DNA of 32,979 nucleotides, from assembly GCA_017551165.1 (NCBI GenBank), contig JAFZMO010000159.1, positions 1 through 32,979 on the forward strand, in the 5' to 3' direction. Source of the DNA: Lachnospiraceae bacterium. GTDB lineage: Bacteria; Bacillota; Clostridia; Lachnospirales; Lachnospiraceae. A program made the translations under genes and the position numbers. The notes under the pieces are model-generated. The model was not told the DNA's origin. It did not search any database and worked only from the letters and a program-made list of their open reading frames with translations. Below, one piece after another: positions 28,811 through 32,979 of the stretch (within the stretch, counting starts at the first letter, position 1; every line of letters begins with the position of its first letter).

Positions 28811-29935
28811 GTGAATGTGACGATCGTACTGCCTTCCCTGAATCCCGATGAAAAGATGATCCGCACCGTGGAGGGTATCCTCGCGGAGGGATTTACGGAC
28901 ATCGTAGTCGTGGACGACGGAAGCGCAGAGGAATATAAGAAACCGTTTGAGACGGTGGCGGCCATGGACGGCGTGACCGTGCTGACGCACGAGGTCAACA
29001 AGGGCAAGGGCCGCGCGATGAAGACGGCGTTTGCGTACATTGCGGAGAATCGGCCGGAGTCGGCGGGCGTGGTCACGGTCGACGGCGACGGGCAGCATTT
29101 GCCGAAGGATATCCGCGCGTGTGCGGAGGCGATGATCGCGGAGAAGGACAAGGTCGTGCTCGGCGTGCGGGATTTCAGCAAGCCGGACGTGCCCTTCAAG
29201 AGCCGCAACGGCAACAACATAACGAAGGCGGTGTTCCGCATCTTCTGCGGCATCCGCATCAGTGATACACAGACCGGGCTTCGTGCGATTCCGGCGCAGT
29301 ATTTGCCGCTGATGGGCGAGATCGCCGGTGAGCGGTACGAGTACGAGACCAATCAGTTGCTCGTTCTCAAGGACAACAAGATCGCACTGCACGAGGTCGT
29401 GATCGACACGGTGTACATCGATGACAACGCATCGTCGCACTTTCATCCGTTCCGCGACTCGTGGAGAATTTACAAAATCATATTCAAGCACATCGGGACT
29501 TCCGTGTTCGCGAAGTTCCTCGGGGCGTCGCTCGTGTGCTTCCTTGTCGACACGCTGCTGTTCTTCCTCCTGAACGTCGGGCTGGAAGGCGCGGGCATGC
29601 GCAAGGCGGACAGCCAGCTGCGGATCGCGCTCGCGACGGTGGGTGCGCGTGCGGTCAGCACGATCGTGAACTTCTGCTTAAACCGCAAGGTCGTGTTCAA
29701 GAGCGACAATTCGGTCGGCGGAACGCTGGTGCGGTATTACATCCTGGCGGTGTGCCAGATGACGGCGTCCTTCCTCTTGGTCAATCTCGTGGCGGAGCGT
29801 CTGCTCGGCATGACCGCGGGAGTCGGGGAGTCTGTCGTCAAGTTTGTCGTCGACATGTGCTTGTTTGCGATCAGCTTCTATGTACAAAAGCATTGGGTAT
29901 TTGCCAAACATAATAAAAACGGGGAGAATGTTTGA
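28811..29935 (+). CDS. GT2 glycosyltransferase fused to a GtrA-like flippase domain
   Basis: The protein has 374 residues. The start is GTG 28811, with GGGAGGAA upstream. Residues 1-230 form a GT2 domain of the dolichol-phosphate-mannose-synthase/GtrB type: VVVDDGS (35-37 for the nucleotide), DGDGQH (91-96 for the metal), DTQTGLRAI and YETNQLL. From about 233 the GtrA domain follows with four membrane helices and the typical NFCLNRKVVFKS and YVQKHWVFAK ends. One polypeptide would thus attach a sugar to undecaprenyl phosphate and help move it across the membrane. With the upstream PAP2 phosphatase and downstream glycosidase this suggests a lipid-linked sugar route for cell-wall or teichoic-acid decoration. 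The sugar is unknown. Confidence 0.92.
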   Translation: MNVTIVLPSLNPDEKMIRTVEGILAEGFTDIVVVDDGSAEEYKKPFETVAAMDGVTVLTHEVNKGKGRAMKTAFAYIAENRPESAGVVTVDGDGQHLPKDIRACAEAMIAEKDKVVLGVRDFSKPDVPFKSRNGNNITKAVFRIFCGIRISDTQTGLRAIPAQYLPLMGEIAGERYEYETNQLLVLKDNKIALHEVVIDTVYIDDNASSHFHPFRDSWRIYKIIFKHIGTSVFAKFLGASLVCFLVDTLLFFLLNVGLEGAGMRKADSQLRIALATVGARAVSTIVNFCLNRKVVFKSDNSVGGTLVRYYILAVCQMTASFLLVNLVAERLLGMTAGVGESVVKFVVDMCLFAISFYVQKHWVFAKHNKNGENV

Positions 29936-31029
29936 TGGGAAAGAGGATTTTACGGTATTTTCTGCGGCTTCTGCTGCTGTTGCTCGTGACGCTGGTCGTC
30001 CTTGCGGGCGCGCTGTACGGCGTCATCTATAAGTGCTGCAACGGACCGTCGGAGGCTGCCAAGGCAACATTTATCACAACGATCCTGGAGACCGGCCAGC
30101 TGAAGTTCCTCGCTTCGTGGGTTTGCACGGACGAGGAGATCCAGGCGGTCGTCGACCAGAACAAGATGAAGCCGATGGAGACGGAGAGCGATCGAAGCCT
30201 GATTAAGATCGCACGCGGTGAGGGCCCGGACATCGGAACGCCGGAGACGCCCGAGGGCAGAAAGATCGTGTACGATGAGAACGGCGTCTGCATCGTGGAG
30301 GTTGCGGGAAGAACATTTTTCGGGAAAATGATGATCGTCAAGGACCCGGCGCAGGTGGTCGTGGGAACGACCTACCCGTGGGGTGAGTACGGTAAGGATC
30401 TCGATAAGATCGTCAAGCAGACGGGCGGTATCGGCGGCGTGAACGGCGGCCTGTACCAGTCGGATCAGAACAAGGGCGGCAAGCCGTACGGTGTTGTCGT
30501 GTCACACGGACAGATCCAGTACAATTCCCCGTCGCAGCGCGGTCTGTATCTGATCGGCATGGACGAGTCGGACATCCTGGTTGTCAAGGACATTCAGGGC
30601 ATGAAGGCGTCCGAGGTGGAGAAGTACATCAGGGAGGCAAAGATCCGCGATGCGGTTACGTTCCAGGAGGAAGCCTCCGATGTGAATAACCATTTTGTGC
30701 CGCTTGTCATCGACGGCAAGGGGCGTGAGCTGACGGGACAGGGCAGCGGCAGCAACCCGCGTACGGCCATCGGCCAGCGCGCGGACGGGGCGATCCTTCT
30801 GTTCGTCACGGACGGCCGCGGTGCGGGCGGTCACCTCGGTGCGACGGCCTCCGACCTGATCAGCGTCATGCTTGACTTCGGTGCGATCACGGCGGCTAAC
30901 CTCGACGGCGGTAGCTCGTCGACGATGTACTACAAGGATCAGTATGAGATGACCAGCGTGACCTTCTACTATCAGAACTCGTCATGGCGTCTGCCCGATG
31001 CCATGATCGTAATGCCGCCGAGCAAGTGA
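29935..31029 (+). CDS. Membrane-anchored phosphodiester glycosidase (NAGPA domain)
   Basis: The protein has 364 residues. ATG 29935 overlaps the previous stop by one base (TGATG), with GGGGAG upstream. A membrane helix (about 8-30) anchors it and places the rest outside. The domain from about 105 to 362 is PF09992 (phosphodiester N-acetylglucosaminidase-like): GVNGGLYQ, NPRTAIGQRADGAILLFVTDGR and ANLDGGSSSTMYY are the family's signature segments. Members cleave sugar-phosphodiester bonds; in Gram-positives the likely substrates are wall glycopolymers or capsule linkages. It fits the preceding lipid-linked sugar genes as a trimming or transfer step (inference). Confidence 0.9.
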   Translation: MGKRILRYFLRLLLLLLVTLVVLAGALYGVIYKCCNGPSEAAKATFITTILETGQLKFLASWVCTDEEIQAVVDQNKMKPMETESDRSLIKIARGEGPDIGTPETPEGRKIVYDENGVCIVEVAGRTFFGKMMIVKDPAQVVVGTTYPWGEYGKDLDKIVKQTGGIGGVNGGLYQSDQNKGGKPYGVVVSHGQIQYNSPSQRGLYLIGMDESDILVVKDIQGMKASEVEKYIREAKIRDAVTFQEEASDVNNHFVPLVIDGKGRELTGQGSGSNPRTAIGQRADGAILLFVTDGRGAGGHLGATASDLISVMLDFGAITAANLDGGSSSTMYYKDQYEMTSVTFYYQNSSWRLPDAMIVMPPSK

Positions 31030-31109
31030 TCGCGCGGCAGCGGCTGAGCAGTAGTTGAGGATTACGGACAGTATACGGAAGTACGAAAGAGTAGGGGGAT
31101 TTCTTCTCT

Positions 31110-32777
31110 GTGGCAGTAGATGAGAACAACAAGAAGCGCGGACGCAGCGAGCGTTACCGCAATCTGTACGACGCGTACCGTGACGAGACGGATGCGGATG
31201 ACGACGAGTTCTGGAGCTCGCTCGGGAACGCGAAGCAGCAGGAGGACGATGACGAGGAAACGCGGGAGCTGATCCGGAGCATCGTCTACGGTGACGTCGA
31301 CAGCAAGAAGACTGACGACGAGGATGACGATGACGACGATGCGGACTACGTCGAGCACAACGCGTTTGCGGACGACGATGATGACGACGACCTGGTGAGT
31401 GTCGTGCATCTGGACGAGGCGGCATCGGCCAAGAAGACAGCAGGAAAAACACAGGCGGCTGTATCGGCGAAGAAGACGTCGAAGAAACCCGCTATGAGCG
31501 CGGAGGAGATGTCGAGGAAGCTGGATGCCCGCGATAAGGCGAAGAAGGAAGAGAAGCGCAAGATCAAGCGCGGGCGCAGGATGTTCCTCGTATTCCTTCT
31601 GTTCTGGGCGATCGTGCTGGTCGTGCTCGGCGCATGGCTGTGGCGATACACGGACCGCTGTCTGGTCGACTATGAGAATTCGCAGCCGGAGAACAACGTG
31701 GCGCGCCTGCTCGAGGAGTTCAAGACGCGCGTGAGGAACGGCTCGATCGAGAAAGAGGTTCAGATCGAGGCGGAGGGCAGCGAGTTTGAGTCTGCCGAGA
31801 CGATCACGGCGTTCATCAAGAACCGTTACCTCGAGAAGCTTGCCAATGTTCAGCAGTTCACCTGCGAGAAAAATAAAAACAGTTACAGCACGACCAACCC
31901 GGTCTACGATATCCTCGGCGACGGCGAGGTGATCGCGCAGATGCGCATGACCTCGTTCAATCCCCGCAAGATCCTTGCGATCCTTGAGGTGTGCGACTGG
32001 AAGATCGATACGATCACGCCGATCGTGAAGACGGATGACCTCGTAACGACGGGATACGTCTACACGGTGCCGTCGGGCTACAAGATCACCGTCAACGGCA
32101 AGGAGCTGACGCAGGATCACATCGTGAGCACCGGCGAGGTTCCGAAGGACCTTGAGTACGTGAACAAATACGTCACGATCCCGACCAATGTGACGTACGC
32201 CGTGAACGACATTCTCCTTGAGCCCGCAGTCGTGATCACCGATGAGCACGGCGAGGTTGTCGATGCACAGAAGGACGAGAAGGGCTACATCAACATCGCC
32301 TACGCGCCCAAGACCGGGATCGAGATGCCGCAGGAGCGGTACGATTTTGCGCTTGATATCGCGAAGAAGTGGGGCGATTTCGTGACGAACGACATGCCCG
32401 GCGAGAAGCGCGGTCTGTACGCGATGCGAAAGTATATCGTGACGGATTCCGACTTCTTCTACGCTGCGGAGAGCTATGCGAAGAGCGTTGACATCACGTT
32501 CATCAGCTCGCACACGATCGACAAGCCGGCGTACACCGATCTGTCCGTCACCGAGTATACGGAGTACACGGACACCTGCTACTCCTGCCACATTGAGTTC
32601 ACCAAGAACATGCATCTCACGAAAAACAACAACCACGTGACGATGCACATCAACTCGTATTTCTACTACGTCTACATCGATGATTCCGACGATGGCGTGG
32701 ACAACCCCCGCTGGGCGCTGCTCGACATGCTTTCGGCGACGTCGCAGACGCCGGCCGTGACGGAGAACGCGGACTGA
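31110..32777 (+). CDS. Acidic single-pass membrane protein of unknown function
   Basis: The protein has 555 residues. The start is GTG 31110, with AGGGGGA upstream. The cytoplasmic part (1-157) is extremely acidic: residues 65-95 contain two Asp runs (EDDDDDDADY and ADDDDDDD), followed by a Lys/Ala-rich segment (107-157). One membrane helix (about 158-178) leads to a 375-residue outside part with no domain I recognise, containing a YTVPSGYKITVNGKEL segment like an Ig or PEGA-like strand pair. The Asp run resembles calcium-, cation- or protein-binding tails, but this is speculative. It follows the glycosidase by 80 bp, so it may belong to the same unit. Confidence 0.8.
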   Translation: MAVDENNKKRGRSERYRNLYDAYRDETDADDDEFWSSLGNAKQQEDDDEETRELIRSIVYGDVDSKKTDDEDDDDDDADYVEHNAFADDDDDDDLVSVVHLDEAASAKKTAGKTQAAVSAKKTSKKPAMSAEEMSRKLDARDKAKKEEKRKIKRGRRMFLVFLLFWAIVLVVLGAWLWRYTDRCLVDYENSQPENNVARLLEEFKTRVRNGSIEKEVQIEAEGSEFESAETITAFIKNRYLEKLANVQQFTCEKNKNSYSTTNPVYDILGDGEVIAQMRMTSFNPRKILAILEVCDWKIDTITPIVKTDDLVTTGYVYTVPSGYKITVNGKELTQDHIVSTGEVPKDLEYVNKYVTIPTNVTYAVNDILLEPAVVITDEHGEVVDAQKDEKGYINIAYAPKTGIEMPQERYDFALDIAKKWGDFVTNDMPGEKRGLYAMRKYIVTDSDFFYAAESYAKSVDITFISSHTIDKPAYTDLSVTEYTEYTDTCYSCHIEFTKNMHLTKNNNHVTMHINSYFYYVYIDDSDDGVDNPRWALLDMLSATSQTPAVTENAD

Positions 32778-32817
32778 TCGAAGCGGAAGAAATGCGACAC
32801 AACAACATACGGACAAC

Positions 32818-32892
32818 GGAAGGATCCCTCGGGATCCTTCTCAGAGTGAAGACAAAGTCCGAGGCGTAACCGCCTCGGACATGTGTTTTTAT
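32818..32892 (+). terminator. Two consecutive hairpins ending the envelope cluster
   Basis: GAAGGATCCC (32819-32828) pairs with GGGATCCTTC (32831-32840). GTCCGAGGCG (32857-32866) pairs perfectly with CGCCTCGGAC (32871-32880) around TAAC and is followed by T-rich sequence. The second is the better terminator. Confidence 0.85.
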
Positions 32893-32903
32893 AGGAGTGT
32901 AAA

Positions 32904-32946
32904 AGTGTCGGAAAGCCGCATAAATACTGGCTTTTCGGCACTTTTT
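32904..32946 (+). terminator. Third hairpin terminator, with a promoter-like box after it
   Basis: AAGTGTCGGAAAGCC (from 32904) pairs with GGCTTTTCGGCACTT, including G-U pairs, and is followed by a T-run. A TATACT box (32951-32956) then suggests the promoter of a gene that begins beyond the window. Confidence 0.6.
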
Positions 32947-32979
32947 GTGGTATACTGGAAGTATCAAAATGAGGCGGTA

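Noticed and set aside
187-30330. GGAAAATG as a Chi-like or FtsK-orienting sequence
   Set aside because: Those words show strong strand bias along a replichore. Here copies are split 10 to 8 between strands. A full-genome test is still needed.

Overview
The window looks like chromosomal DNA from a GC-rich member of the Clostridia, probably Lachnospiraceae. The reasons are purine-rich Shine-Dalgarno sites, TTGACA/TATAAT sigma-A promoters with 17-bp spacers, a CIRCE/HrcA heat-shock operator, a Bce-type peptide-resistance module, PspC-domain proteins, a clostripain-family protease and a heterodimeric ABC exporter of the TM287/288 type. The taxonomic guess is inference. I see no rRNA, tRNA, CRISPR array, phage or insertion sequence.

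Layout. (1) 2-1467: the 3' end of an ABC-class P-loop ATPase gene, then a lipid-anchored flavodoxin. (2) 1582-7838: a low-GC XRE regulator/nucleotidyltransferase pair with a triple operator. It is joined by an ATGA overlap to a BceR-type response regulator and BceS-type kinase, and a BceR-like site then precedes the BceA/BceB transporter. (3) 7839-9454: a long non-coding stretch with a strong hairpin and a separate promoter, then nicotinate phosphoribosyltransferase (pncB). (4) 9506-13616: two surface proteins, a C11 protease and an Ig-repeat polysaccharide deacetylase. (5) 13782-14840 (minus): an orphan pilT with a foldable leader. (6) 15043-19346: a MarR repressor with its own operator and a two-subunit ABC exporter. 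(7) 19422-21367: an unknown membrane-anchored protein and two tandem PspC proteins, the first under a perfect 20-bp palindrome. (8) 21482-24253: a TPR protein, a DUF4037 nucleotidyltransferase-like protein and a membrane-anchored Mrr-type nuclease. (9) 24250-25812: CIRCE-controlled Hsp20 and an esterase. (10) 25929-27933 (minus): a small unknown protein and a cytosolic 5'-nucleotidase-like enzyme. (11) 28071-32777: a cell-envelope cluster with a PAP2 phosphatase, a GT2-GtrA fusion, a phosphodiester glycosidase and an acidic single-pass membrane protein.

How the genes work together. The XRE/nucleotidyltransferase pair looks like a toxin-antitoxin or stress module that now shares a transcript with an antimicrobial-peptide sensor. 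The MarR gene and the exporter form a classic repressor/efflux operon. PAP2, GT2-GtrA and the glycosidase fit an undecaprenyl-phosphate sugar pathway that decorates the envelope.

The most unusual signal is not a gene. The octamer GGAAAATG (or its complement CATTTTCC) occurs 18 times in 33 kb, where about one would be expected. It lies on both strands, in all three reading frames and between genes, often forcing codons the neighbouring genes avoid. It behaves like a DNA-uptake sequence or another genome-wide recognition word, and the same window carries pilT.
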